Assembly (NCBI GenBank): GCA_021234155.1
Contig: JAJEKV010000066.1
Location: 6,980,800-7,044,799, forward strand
DNA from: Isoetes taiwanensis
Taxonomy: Eukaryota; Streptophyta; Lycopodiopsida; Isoetales; Isoetaceae
Length of the DNA stretch: 64,000 bases
Reading direction: 5' to 3'
Position numbers and translations under genes: made by a program. The notes below the pieces were generated by a model. The model did not search any database, had not been told where the DNA came from, and worked only from the letters and a program-made list of their open reading frames with translations. This document shows, piece by piece, positions 44,915 to 57,150 of the stretch; within the stretch, counting starts at the first letter, position 1; each line of letters begins with the position of its first letter.

Positions 44915-46610
44915 CCTGCTCCTCTCGCATTTGCGTCTCATTTTGTCCTCCCATGAGATATCTTGAATATAAATATAATTCGAACAACGTTAGACACCTG
45001 CATCTTCTTCTTGGACATATATGTGAAGTGCCAGTTCCCTATTCACTACGCATCGAATCCTTCTTCTTTCTTCTTCCTTAGTGCCTTCTAGATTAAATAT
45101 TACTTCACTCCATGTTCTTGTTGTTTAAATCCTCATGCCTCTATTCAATGCATCTCAAGCCATACATTCTTGCATCACTACAAGTCATATCCAAATCAAT
45201 ATTCTTTTACCAGACGAACCCACTTCGCATAATCTCTCTCATGGAATCCTTTCCCATTATAATAATAATATAAATATGCAGCCACACGTGCATGTATAAG
45301 TGCATGCACCCAGTGCATGTACAAGTGCAAGCATGCATACCTTACTCCGTGGACATTTCTTTATCTTGATCCAGCATGCTGTGCTCGTTATTCATGCCAA
45401 GTACTATGGTACTTCTATTTTATGAAGTTTGTAGTGATGTTAAATGTGAAGGGTTTTAAGGACAAGCGTGTATTGTGAATATGTTTTATCAGTCTTACTG
45501 GTAATTAACCTACCTACTGGACCCAAACAAAGAGAGAGCGCCAGCCTTTATTACCGCCGGATTAACCCCTCCCCAACCCCCTGCGGCCTTCGGCGCAAAT
45601 CTTACAGTATCAGCATTTAAGCATCAGATAATCACATACTTACACCACTATAACCCAGGACATTAACCGAAGTCCATATATATCCATAACCTCCTGAGAG
45701 ATGATCCAAACAAGCCCACGGTCGCGGTTCAATAGCTCGTGCGTGGGCTGTTGAGGCAATAATTAATCCAAACATACCGTGCCCCATACGATCGAAAGGC
45801 CAAGGTGCCCGAACGGCCAAGTGACATTCATCCCTCAATGATCAAGAAGAACACCGACATCCTTATCCCCGCTATACCGGAAACATCAGCCTCTATCTAC
45901 GCTTAGGGCGGTAGCACCCACGAAACTGCCGGTCACAGCTTCTTCACCGCAAAACGAGGTGCAAGTATGTCAGGCCTCAGGAGTACGTCACCAAGCCGCC
46001 TGTAGTGCCATTTTAATACGCAGCAGGCACCGCAACCCAGAGCTTGGCAAGGAAGCTTAAAATTTGTGAGAAAAGGGACAATTTGGCATATGGACATGTC
46101 AAGGTTTCTTTGGAAAACTTCAGCTGGGTAGTATGAATTTGTCTATATAGAAAGGTCATATATGACGAAATATAGTCAAATATAGCGTCGTGTGCCCTGG
46201 CCGTTCTTTATCAGTTGGTATCTTTAATTAAATCTTGATGCTACTCTTGACGCTGTAAGTTGGTTTATATCTCTTTCTCTTGCTTGTTATTTCCTTTTTT
46301 CACCTAACCACATCAGCATCTTATTTCACATGTCATACATCTTGTGCAATGGCACATCAGCAATGGTTTTTACCCATAACTTTTTTTTTTATGTAGGATG
46401 TACGAAGTATCAACTAACTTGATGAGAATCACTCAAACAATATTATTTGCTAGATCACATAAGGACAACTACAATTAGTAGATATAGGGATTGAGATAAT
46501 GCTCCCAACAACTTCCATTTATTTCAACATACTTCATGCCATAAAATAGGAAGAACATTGGTAAGAACTAATAATTACTTAAAGCGTGATACTCAGAATT
46601 AGAGAAAAAA
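44915..46610 (+). repeat. Duplicated AT-rich block, copy 1 (with a 600-bp insertion)
   Basis: Positions 44915-45465 and 46073-46610 are collinear with 51165-51680 and 51690-52205. Shared strings include 'catttgcgtctcatttcgtc', 'gtgaagtgccagttcc', 'tcaatgcatctcaag', 'ttggcatatggacatgtc', 'cacctaaccacatcagc' and 'aggacaactacaattagtag'. The 600 bp between (about 45467-46070) are absent from the other copy and are more GC-rich ('gcctttattaccgccgg', 'gcttcttcaccgcaaaacg'), so they are probably a later insertion of unknown type. Confidence 0.8.
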
Positions 46611-47200
46611 GAGGCTGCCTCATCAAATATAATACAAGAAAGAGTATACAGGAAGAAAGAGGGGCGGGGGGAGGGGGAGATGATGTCACTTAGTGTCATG
46701 ATCAGGAAACGACTAACTTTGCTTGGTGCACCAGAAATGTCTGATTTATAAAGGAATATGGTAGTTACTTGGTGCCCATGTGGCTCATGCCAACATAGTG
46801 CTTTGTAACATTTTAGGGTTGTGCTTGTTGTTTAACTTTGTAGCATGAGATTTATCAAGATAACTACGTTATGAAATGTTGCGCCATGTTTAACTGGGAC
46901 TACGGCCTATGTGGGACTAAAACAATTTTGATTAAATTGATGGCGTAATGCTGCTGATATCTACACATCATGTTTGTCAAGATCAAGATGGTTGGATAGA
47001 GCACAGATGGATGGACAGAATGACCAACATATAGAGAATTTGACAGAACAACGGACAGGCAGGTGAACAATAGAATGCACAATAGTAAATTGCAATGGGT
47101 GTATCTTGATGCAACATAAATATAAAATGACATGCATCATGTTGCTATATATACATTCTATGTAATGGTACACGAGCATATATTATTTCCTCTAATTTGT
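46611..47200. other. AT-rich intergenic sequence
   Basis: A G-rich run (gaggggcggggggagggggag) lies at 46658-46678. Minus-strand open frames at 46900-47179 have no motif. Confidence 0.4.
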
Positions 47201-47204
47201 TTCC

Positions 47205-47238
47205 AAAGGAAGGAAGGAAGGAAGGAAGGAAGGAGGGA
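47205..47238. repeat. (GGAA)n microsatellite
   Basis: About seven uninterrupted GGAA tetramers, then GGAGGG, lie at the edge of the inverted dispersed repeat. Confidence 0.9.
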
Positions 47239-48385
47239 ATATGAATGTAAATGCTCATGGAAATATAAAATGTTGGAGGAATTAAATGACATGATAAATC
47301 ACTCTAGCAAAATTGTTAATTACGAAGGACAAATAGTAATGGAATAGAATGTTTTTTTTTACATCTACGGAGACCAATCAACCATAGGACCCATATAATG
47401 AAGCTAATACAACCATTACTGCTAGGTTTAAAATGGAATTGAGATAATACTCCAAAGAAGACTTATAACTATATATCCTATGCAATCATGTAGTACATAA
47501 ATATATATTGCGGGATGCTATTTAAAAATGTTATTAATAAATAGAACTTGGACAAGACCACCTTTTTTAATGTAGAGTACAAAAATAGAATTAGGTGAAT
47601 TATAATTCATTTGTTCAAATTGTTTTGCAGAAAATTGAATTATTTTAATAGGGGTCAAGTCCCCCTATCATATCAAGTCCTTCCATATAATTTTTCAAAA
47701 CTATAGGCAACCTGGTTATATGATATCTTAAAACCTATCGTACCAAATCATAGCTCACCATATTTTCATAGGAGATGCACGCTAGGCGAGGGGTAGGTTC
47801 AAATACTTCAAACGTTTTATATTGAATATGTATGGTAAGTATGTACGTTGAAGTATAATACGTGTAGAACAAATGAAGACAAAAAAGACTTGCATACATG
47901 AAATGAACTAAACTGTGTACGCGGACTTATTTTCGCATACACAAACGTCAAAACTAGCGTACGCAAACTTGAAAAAGTTTATGTACAAGAACAAAACATT
48001 TTGGCTCACACATATTTTTTTTTGCATTTGGAGACCTTTTGTTTTTGTGTACATGAACTTTTTAAAGTCCACATATACGAAAATAAATCGCATATGCAAA
48101 TTTCAATAAAGCGCTTTTCTGAATTTTGTTCAACAAAGAAATGTTTTTTCAATTGTTTGGCCTATGTTGCTTAACTATAATATTTCACTACAAATATAAA
48201 TTAATTTTATTTTCTGTTTGAGATGTAATATTTTTGTTCCTAGCAAAAAACCTGAGGGCAACACGTGTACTTCAAAAAACAATAACCTAAGTGTCATCAT
48301 CAAAAGGTAAATATGACACTTCGTATAAGTTATATCTATATAAGGTATCCACTTCAAGGTATGTTATAGCTTTAAAATTTCAGGC
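47225..48385 (-). repeat. Dispersed AT-rich repeat, inverted copy
   Basis: Reverse complement of the left repeats in one continuous block. Positions 47225-47690 match 6567-7030 and 47455-48385 match 8540-9445. It is the only copy that contains both parts joined, so it probably shows the full element of at least 1.1 kb. On the plus strand it has the B-box-like GGTCAAGTCC at about 47654-47663 (one base lost compared with the other copies). The SINE-like tail motif is present as its complement at 47359-47395. Confidence 0.85.
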
Positions 48386-48389
48386 ACTT

Positions 48390-49110
48390 GTACTTCCTGA
48401 TAAAATTGGATCACTCCGCTTAGGCAAGTGGTCTCTCGCAGCCTTCCGTGTTCCTCGATGGTGCTCCTGGGCTTTGGGACGCGGACATGGAGCTCACTTC
48501 CACCGGGTTAGGGTGCTTCTCAGCGACAGTGGTGCAATCAACAGATCGTGGTGAATGCCCTCACAGGAGTCAGCTTTTAGGTCGCGCCAGCCCCTCTTTG
48601 CCCTTGTTGTGGCCTCCATCGTGGGGCTGTGGAGCGTGTCACAGTTTTATGCCTTCACTTACTTGTTTGCTTGGGATTGGGTCGGGGCTACGGTTCCGGT
48701 GAGATTGACTGCTTGGCGATTCGCGCTTCATGTGTATCACAGTGCTTGGCGGCTCTTGCGGCGGCAAACCGCTACATGTCGTGCTTGGTTGGTGAAAATG
48801 GCTGATTTAGGCGGCGGTTGTGGATCTTTCGAGGGTTGGCCGACTGCGGCCTCCACGATTCCTCTTTCGACTCATGTACAAGTTATTTCAAAGCTTTACG
48901 GTGTTTAGGAAGGTTAGTAGAAGCGGAAGTTTGCCATTTGGTGGGACTTCTTGGGTGTTGTAGATGGTGATGAATTACCGGTTTATGCAGCCCGGTAGAG
49001 TTGCGGTTTTACGTGAGTTTGTTGTGGAGTGTCGGTATCACTTGCTTCCTCCCTCACTTGCTTTGCTTAATTACCATTCTTTAATTTATTATTGACCACA
49101 GTTCTTGAAA
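48390..49110 (+). pseudogene. Possible LINE 3'-end relic
   Basis: A GC-rich block with a 117-codon open frame (48555-48908, Trp- and Ser-rich) is followed by a T-rich 3' UTR-like stretch that ends in 'cttgaaaaaaacaagg' at about 49095-49112. The layout resembles plant LINE 3' ends at 2.8 and 11 kb, but no RT or zinc motif could be read, so the call is weak. Confidence 0.3.
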
Positions 49111-50390
49111 AAAACAAGGTGCATTTAACTGGCACAAGCGGTTGGTGCGATGTGAAATAAAATTTTGGCTGTCGTCGAAGTCCTGTAATCCCTTAAAAAT
49201 GGAAGCATTATGATAGCAACTCAATACAATAGATTCCATGGAAGAGCGATTTAAGTGTGATTTTTACCAAAGATATACTTACCCATAGAAGCTTACGGCT
49301 ATATTTTGCAAGCATCCATTTGCTACATGTAATTTTTTAACATGGTTGTGGCATCTCTGTGGAAGTCATACCCTCCTAAACTCTGTTAAGGGCGTCCATC
49401 CGCTGCGGGTATTGACCGAGGCTGAAAGTGCTTTATGCCATCTTGAACAATGATCACTAAAGCTGAGCTCTATGATTGGGGCCATCGATCCGCATACGTT
49501 TTGGTGAGTCGAACTTTGTCGCGCCATGCGGGGCGAGCTTGGGGCCCGGTCGTCTCTTTGGCGACTGGAATGACTTAGGCGAGGTCACGAGGAAGGCATT
49601 TTAACCGCAGACGCAGGGTGCGACCGATCCCCTATCGGTCACAGCTACTTGAGGAAGCTGGATTCTTACCGCGGCGACCCTTGATAGACACATCGTCTAT
49701 TTCGAGAAAGTGGTTAATATGGGTGATGCTCGGCTCCATACAGCTTCTGGCTGGCAATGGAGCGCGGCGGCTCGGCTGTTGGGCGGTAGAGATCAGCGGT
49801 GTTAAGCCGGATGGAAGCGTGCATGAACGCAGTGCGTCGCAGTGGACCGCAGTAAATCGTAATGACTACTTGAGGAGTACGGAGCGCTTGCTTCCTTAGC
49901 AAGCTCACAGGACCCCGGCGCTCTACAGAAACGAGTCAAAAGCTGACCCATTACGAGACACATCAACCCGTTGGCGGGGCCCTTGACTCTACTGGTTCGG
50001 TGCCAGCGGACTCATTGCCTTCATTAAGGTGCCCACCATCGCCATGTCCGAGGCGGGAAGATTGGATTTAGGGGAGCCCGCCAAGGCGGGCTGTCAGCTG
50101 TACGTCAAGCGGGTGCCGGTGAGGGATGGAGTCTCACACTTTCGAGGAGTTGCCCATCATTAAATTCGGTCAGGACTGGGATCGTTCCCTTAAGTCGCGG
50201 TAGAGACTTGCCCCACTACATTTCTTTGATGAACCTGCCAGGTCGATCGTGCTCACGGAGTGTTACATTCGAGGAGAATCTTGGATCTGCTTGAGCCCAC
50301 CTTTGCCCAGGCGTCGAGGGCACTGGAGATCGCGATTGCATGAGTGTACATATTTGTGTGTTTTGTATTTGTTATGTGGGCGGTTGTCCG
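49111..50390. other. Unassigned sequence, GC-rich from 49.4 kb
   Basis: Several short open frames on both strands (for example 49618-49899) carry no recognised motif. It leads into the SINE-like module at 50391 and may be the decayed upstream part of the same retroposon. Confidence 0.3.
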
Positions 50391-50530
50391 GTGGTGATTA
50401 GCCGCGGTTTTCCTCGAAAACCCCAGCCCGAGGTAATAATCAGCTTCTTTGGCGGCTTTGTATTAGGTCCATAGGCCAGGTGGTCTTAGAGTGGGCGATA
50501 AAATACCTTCCTTCCTTTCTTCCTTCCTTA
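50391..50530 (+). repeat. SINE-like element with palindromic head and CTTC-rich tail
   Basis: It starts with a conserved palindrome, GGTTTTCCTCGAAAACC (50408-50424), then 'cagcccgaggtaataatcagcttctttg', the tail module 'taggtccataggccagg' (50464 onward) and a (CTTC)n-type tail. The palindrome with the following GTGATTA-type context recurs inverted at 55797-55813, and the middle recurs at 19221-19285. Confidence 0.65.
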
Positions 50531-50904
50531 GTTGGTATGTTTTGTTGAAACAAGTAGTTTATGAGTGTCCATAACCATTTAAAATAAAGATTGGAAAAAG
50601 AAATGACCGTTCACAACAAACCCTTGCATTGACAAAGACATGCATCGAAAAACATGCACGTAAATTTAGAGTCAAATTTGCATGCCTTTTATCTTATTAT
50701 CGAAACACCTTTTCAATTAGGATAAAACTAAGACTATGCAAGAATTTGATGCACGCCACAACATTCTATGTTTCATTAGGATAAAACTCGATAATGCAGA
50801 GACCTTGATGCAGGCTAACAGATTTTCTGCTAAAACAGGGTGAGTTATACCCTTTGGAAAGACGATATCGAGTAGAAAAATCGGAAGTATTTTAGACTCA
50901 ATGA

Positions 50905-51130
50905 GTATTTTTCTTTGATGTAGGATGTAAGTGTCCATGGAAAATTTCTCCAAAACGTACAAAGTATCAATTAACTTGATCAAACAATATTATTTGCTAG
51001 ACCACACAAGGACAACTACAATTAGTAGGTATATGGGTAGATAGAACGCTCTCAACAACAAATTCCATTTACTTCAACATACTTCATGCAATAAAATAGG
51101 AAGAACATCGATAAGAACTAATAATTACTT
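50905..51130 (+). repeat. Right-end piece of the duplicated AT-rich block
   Basis: It is collinear with 46390-46600 and with 51990-52205 ('aaaacgtacaaagtatcaa', 'tattatttgctagaccacac', 'ggaagaacatcgataagaac', 'taattacttaaagcgtgat'). It lies immediately left of copy 2, which gives a tandem-like order of right end followed by a complete block. Confidence 0.8.
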
Positions 51131-51164
51131 AAAGCGTGATACTAAACCACTATAAGCACTAAAC

Positions 51165-52205
51165 CACTCTTGCATTTGCGTCTCATTTCGTCCTCCCATG
51201 AGATATTTTGAATATAAACATGATTCAAACAACGTTAGACATCTGCATCTTCTTCTTGGACACATATGTGAAGTGCCAGTTCCTATTCACTACGCATCGA
51301 ATCCTCCGTCTCTTCTTCCTTGGTGCCTTCTAGATTAAATATTACTTCGCTCCAAGTTCTTGTTGTTTAAATCCTTATGCCTTTATTCAATGCATCTCAA
51401 GTCATACATCCTTGCATCATTACAAGTCATATCCAAATCAATATTCTTGTACCAGACGAACCCACTTTGCATAATCTCTTTCATAGAATTCTCTTGCATT
51501 ATAATGATATTATGTAAATATGCAACCACGCGTGTAGAGGCACACAGTGCATGTAAAAGTGCAAGCATGCATACCTTACTCGCATTTTTCTGATCCAGCA
51601 TAAGCAAAGCCTTGCCATTCATGCCAAGTATTATGTTACTTTCTATTTTTTGATGTTAAATGTGAAGGGTTTTAAGGACAAGATAGACAAAAAGGGATTG
51701 CATTTGGCATATGGACATGTCCAAGGTTCCATTTGTCTACGTAGAAAGGTCATAGAAAGGACTACAAAACATAGTCAAATATATGTAAGAATGTCTCTGT
51801 CATTCTTGATTGCAATTGGTATCTTTTATTAATCTGATGCTACTTTGACAATTGTGTTGGCTTGTATTCCTTTCTCTTACTTGTTATTTCCTTTTTTCAC
51901 CTAACCACATCAGCATCTTATTTCACATGTCATACATCTTGTGCATTGGCACATCATCAATGGTTTTTACCCATAATTTTTTCTTTGATGTAGGATGTGA
52001 ATATTCATGGAAATTTTCTACAAAACGTACAAAGTATCAACCAACTTGATGACAATAACTCAAACAACATTATTTGCTAGACCACACAAGGACAACTACA
52101 ATTAGTAGGTATAGGAGTTGAGAATGCTCCCAACAACAAATTCTATTTATTTCAACATACTTCATGCCATACAATAGGAAGAACATTGGTAAGAACTAAT
52201 AATTA
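51165..52205 (+). repeat. Duplicated AT-rich block, copy 2
   Basis: It is the shorter copy without the 600-bp insertion present in 44915-46610. It ends at 'aactaataatta', where the other copies continue 'cttaaagcgtgatact'. Here a Helitron-type terminus begins instead. Confidence 0.8.
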
Positions 52206-52235
52206 CTAGTAACGGGTGCCCGGCATTGCCGGGCA
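52206..52235 (-). mobile_element. Helitron 3' terminus (CTAG plus stem-loop)
   Basis: Read on the minus strand, the sequence is the perfect stem-loop GCCCGGCAATGCCGGGC (complement of 52218-52234), an eight-base spacer, CTAG (52206-52209) and then T. This is the classical 3' end of plant Helitrons. The element body should extend to higher coordinates. A 5' TC end was not identified, and no Rep/helicase sequence is seen, so it would be a non-autonomous copy. The junction with the duplicated block at 52205/52206 is exact. Confidence 0.75.
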
Positions 52236-53520
52236 GAAGTATGGTTCTGCATGACAACCATGAAGTTCTAGACACACTTATAACACCTCGATGTATTTGA
52301 GAAGGAACAAAGAGAGAAATAGAAGAAGGGAGGTGAGCGTTTCATAGAAATGGCAATATATAAAGTGTGTACATAATTCAAAACAAAGATGAGAGTTGTA
52401 CACCTTACATGCATGGGTTACCAAGACCATTGAAAATTCAAGAATGTCTTAGAAGCAATATTTAGTGTTTCACAAAACTATAATCGCATTTGTGCCTATT
52501 CGTCTTGTAAAATTGCATGATGAAAGTTTTGAATCAACATTGAGAGAAACGATTGGTTGTTGAGACTGTGGTTAAGTTGGAAAATGATTTTCACTTAGAA
52601 GAAAGATCATAATTTTGTCACTTTGAGAATAACTAACTGTACGAAAAGGGCTTCGTAGCATTGACTTGTAAAACATTTTGTGCATGGGGTGTTATGGAAT
52701 GAGTTACTTGATTCTGAATAATGACATTCAATAGGTAAACAAAGTCAATAAGCAAAGAAAACATAGATATGCAAACAATAGATGCAAAATAAAGACAATC
52801 TTATATGTTCAAGTAAATGCCTGTAGAGAATGTTCTTGTATATTTCAATTCATTATAAATAACCAGAAACAAAAATCAGAGGTTGATGAACATTCAAAAG
52901 TCTAACGCTCTGAAAAAGGCCACAATCACAGAGAAATATAGGAAATTGGACCAACAACAGTATCTGCAATCATGTTAAAGAACAACACAATATTTGACAA
53001 AAAATAATAAACCGAAACTACAATATTCACATGAAAAAAATAAGTAATAACCTTCTACTAAAGTTGAAAATAATTATGTTGAGAGCCTGTAAAATTTCCC
53101 ACCTGATCAATAGCCTGACATTTTCTGCACTAGATGCATATGCCATTTCTCTAGCTTTGCAATTATATGACTATTTGCTAATGCCAACATCCACCTAACA
53201 ACAAACCATCAACACACTGGCATGCTAGTTCAGACCAAGGGATAAAAATGCACGATGGATTGCTAACTTAGAAATTTTGTGCTGAAGAAAAATCTTTTAA
53301 CCTTCTATGAAAGGCATGGATCTTTCAAAATCTCTACCAATTAGCAGTTATTAGAGAAACACATAAGGGTTGCATAAAGTCTATCTTGGTGATCTACTAC
53401 ATCAATCAGTCCATGTTTGAACATGCACCCTTTGAGTATAAAATAGTTCACAAGCTTTGCGACCATTTCGTAAGAATTCAAACATGGGTGCATGCTTATA
53501 ACTGTGATATAGCTGAATTA
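52236..53520. other. AT-rich non-coding DNA, probably Helitron interior
   Basis: There is no coding motif. A 70-codon frame (53386-53598) and its antisense counterpart are open but unrecognised. The extent of the Helitron to the right is unknown. Confidence 0.4.
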
Positions 53521-53523
53521 GAA

Positions 53524-54010
53524 TATTTCTTTGTTGCATTGGAAATAGCATGTTATTTTGGGTTACTGCCCCTGGTGAAAGAAAAAGGAAGTGCATAAAA
53601 ACCTAACTAGAAGTTTAAATTGGATTTGTGAGGCTGCAACATGCCATGTGATACGGTATTGCATCATGCTTCTTGGCAAAGAAATTCCATGCCATTCTTT
53701 GAAAAATGAGTACTACATCTCAGCACTACTTGCCTCTTAGTACGCCCCATCGAGAAATCTCCTCGAGCGGTGTACATAAAGATCATTTGTTTGCATTGGA
53801 AATATCATGTTATTTAGATCTCTGTCAAATTGAAAAGAAAAAAGTAAATTGCGTAAAAACCTAACTTACCAAGGATTTTTGATGGTTTTGAGAGTTACAA
53901 CCCGCCATAGCCAAATCTATGTGCATTATGCTCCTCAACAAGAAATTCCATGTCGTTTCTTTGAAAAATAGTACCACATCTCTTTTTCCCCCTTTGAAAC
54001 TGCCCCATTA
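53524..54010. repeat. Tandem duplication, unit about 250 bp
   Basis: Positions 53524-53765 and 53786-54010 share 'tttgcattggaaata.catgttattt', 'aaaaacctaact', 'aagaaattccatg' and 'tctttgaaaaat.agtac.acatctc' in the same order. The copies are well diverged. Confidence 0.75.
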
Positions 54011-55600
54011 ATCTTCTTGGATTTGGGTTGGAAGGAGGGTTTTAGGTAAATGGGATCGAGCGCAATGCTCTTTAAAATCTTGTGGTCTTTATCAATCACT
54101 ATCACTACATATTATCAGAGTAATGATAAAGTATTCAAGCAAATCATCATCAGATCTTTAGGTAGCCAATCACTTTAGCCTTCAAAAGATGAAAGTCTCC
54201 AAAAGGTTCATGGTCTGATAAATTTGCTATCAACATACCAATTATACAATGCCCAAAAGTCTGATTTGCACCAACAGTCTAAAGAAATTCTATACAAATC
54301 ATAAAATTGTGTATAAGAACATTTAAATTGTGCATTGCATTGCATCATGATGAACTGCATCCACAACATTTCATATTAAATAAGAACCAATTTACAGTTG
54401 CGTATTTCCATCTTTAGGTTTGCAAGAACTGAGCAAAAGGCCTCCTAAACTTGATGCAGTCAATGAAGAATATACAGTAGCAAACATAGAAAGTAGAGAT
54501 AGCTAAAGGACATCACAAAATTCTGGTTAGCAATATGATGCCTCTGTCATATAATGACTATGATAATATTAAAGTAAGTTGAGCACGCCTGTAGTAGATA
54601 GGAAATTACCTAACTATCTAACTATGGGTAGCCAGTAGCGTGTGAACATGCAATGCAATATACATTATTGCTACACTTAATTATTTGCATCCTAGATGTT
54701 TAAGCAGATTAAAAAAGGCCAAAAAACATTTCTAAGCACCCATAGTAATGCATCCTAGCTAAGAAGAGAATGAACTTCAAAACTCTTGAAGAGCAAATTC
54801 TATGCTTCTGAATGCAGATCTTGTAAGAAGGCTTCTTTTTTACAAAGGAAAAATACTCAGAAGGTTGCTGCATTTTAACGAAATAATCCAAGGATGTACC
54901 CTATAATAATAATAAACAATAACAAAATGATTGCACTGGATGGAGATTAAACACGACCGTGTGATTTTTCACTTAAACATTTTTCACCTAAGGATGTTCA
55001 AGACAGAGCATACAATGGTCCGAAGTGAAGAGCTTTTACTTTTCTTTTGCACCTCCATTCGACTTTTCAGACTTAGATGGCAGTAATGGCCATAACTGCT
55101 TCTGTTCAAATAGAAGCACCAATAATAATGCTATCTCTGCATGTAAGTGACAAAGCAAAAAGAATGATTCAAGAACTACTTGAATCCATAATTGATCATT
55201 GTGTTTGCTACAAACAGCTTGCTAGGACCTCCAGATGCATGTATTGAATGCTTATACTAATGATCTACAACATATATTGATTGGCTAATGCTATCTGACA
55301 TCCACTATGAGAGAAAAGATAATATCTAGTTGTATACATGATGGTCTTCCAAAAATGGAAGGCTGCCATTATAGTCTTCTAAGAAATGCAAACCTTACCA
55401 CATTCTGGTGCCACAAAGTGAATATGCAAAGGCACATAATTACACACTACATGCCTGCAAGTAACTGTCATCCTGCCATCCTCGATATCCTGTGAATGGC
55501 TATTGAATTCTATTTGCTCTATTATGTCGGTTTCAACCTACCAACCTCGATATACATTGATAGATATTCTATAATGGAAATTAAAGCAAAGCAACAAACG
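54011..55600. other. AT-rich non-coding DNA
   Basis: No supported feature. The open frames at 54709-54891 (minus) and 55307-55495 are of chance length. Confidence 0.4.
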
Positions 55601-55619
55601 CTAGATGAATAGAGCTACT

Positions 55620-56220
55620 CATTCATCTCGGCCAGATTTTCTCTGATGGTGGGCCGGTGGGTAGCGCACCTCGCGAACTACCCGCGAAAATAAAGGAAAA
55701 TCGAGTTATATCATTTGGACCCCCAAAACAAATACAATGCTAATAGATGAGTGGTGATGTACGCAGCTTATCACCCGGGATTAAAACTCCATGCCGGGTT
55801 TTCGAGGAAAACCCTAGTGATAAGCGGCAAAGGGGCTTAGACAAGCGTAAAGGCATAGATAAGCTCCAAAACCCCGCATGGAAGTGAAGCGGATCTGGCT
55901 TCGCCAACGTACGCACATCACCAACACAACAAATGAGAAACATACCCGAGGAGAATAGCATGTAAAGCCCATTGGTGGAAAAAAGCATCACCCGGTGGTG
56001 GAAAAACATGATAGCGGAACTTGTACAAAATGTAATAAACAAAGAAGGGGAGGGTGGGTTCAAAGAGAATAAAGATGCTAGCGAGAGGGAAAGCGTAGAT
56101 GAGGCGAGGATCTGGCTGCGCTGAAATAGCGAACTCCCAACCAAAGCGGGCATCGCGCTGCATGACATGCATGCTCGTCCCATTCTAGAATGGCGATCCG
56201 ATGTCACCGGATGATGCGGT
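55620..56220 (-). repeat. Retroposon-like block, minus orientation
   Basis: The left part (55740-55830) contains the same palindrome, GGTTTTCGAGGAAAACC in plus orientation, and flanking strings as the SINE-like element at 50391, but inverted. The rest (to 56220) shows minus-strand open frames up to 155 codons (55740-56207) without a recognised domain. The right 170 bp are repeated at 56385-56575. Confidence 0.55.
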
Positions 56221-56575
56221 CAGAATGGGACTCATAAAACCAACAAACCGCTTAGACTACGGGAGAACTTCCTTACAAACTAGGATGAGGGCCGAAGGTC
56301 CGCGGGGTGAGCCAAAGGCGATGAGGTAACAGAAAGATCGCCAAATTGGCTAAACGGTGAGGAAGAAGCCTCCCACGGAAACAATTCAAAAGAGAATAAA
56401 GATGCTAGCTGAAGCGGCCAGGTAAGGAGCGAGGATCTGGCTTAGCGCACGAAATAGCGAACTCCCAACCAAAGCGGGCATCGCCATGCATGCATATTTA
56501 TGCATACTTTCGTCCCGATCCTAGAATGGCGATCCGATGTCACCGGATCGATGCGGTCGCTTCGGATTCATCCCT
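56050..56575. repeat. Direct repeat of about 170-190 bp, 335 bp apart
   Basis: Both 56062-56220 and 56392-56575 contain 'agagaataaagatgctagc', 'gcgaggatctggct', 'gaaatagcgaactcccaacc', 'aaagcgggcatcgc', 'ctagaatggcgatccgatg' and 'tcaccggat'. The last part is quasi-palindromic (GATCCGATGTCACCGGATC). Confidence 0.85.
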
Positions 56576-56579
56576 ATTC

Positions 56580-57150
56580 ACATCATGTCATCTTCATTAG
56601 GCTTGTCGATAAGACATTTCCATCCAGCCATCGTCAGTAGCCCTGTAAAAAGATATTATTAAATTCAGTTCATACAAAGCTCCTTATTGACTTGCATAAA
56701 GTTGCAACTACATTGTATTAACTGAGATTTTGGGGCAAAAAATATGATGGCAAAATATTTATATATTCACCTAGACAATGACGTTTTTTATGAGGGAAGA
56801 GCTTGAAGCTAATATCCACTTTTAGGAGTTTTCAAATTATTACTCTTTAATTACACTTATTCTTTATTACATGTTTTTCCGAAGCAATACAATTTCTTAC
56901 ATGCCCTTGTGTTTTCCCAATCACCTGCAACTTGCTAGGACTTACTCGGTGGATGGCCTGCTAGATTCCATCATCTTATACTTCCATATTTCCTTTCTTG
57001 TATCTATGTATTCTAAAATAACAATTTGTTAACAAGCAACAATTAGCAAATTCAAATATAGACAATAAACAAACAAAGGAGACCACAAAAGTTACAAAAA
57101 GGCAAGATAGTAATCCATCAACAACTCCTATGGAGCTTAGGGTATGACCC
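56580..57150. other. AT-rich spacer
   Basis: No feature is supported; the sequence becomes GC-richer at about 57180, where the LINE begins. Confidence 0.4.

Noticed and set aside
55740-56207. 155-codon minus-strand frame taken as a membrane protein
   Set aside because: Hydrophobic stretches come from a T-rich composition, it overlaps a repeated module, and no family motif is seen.
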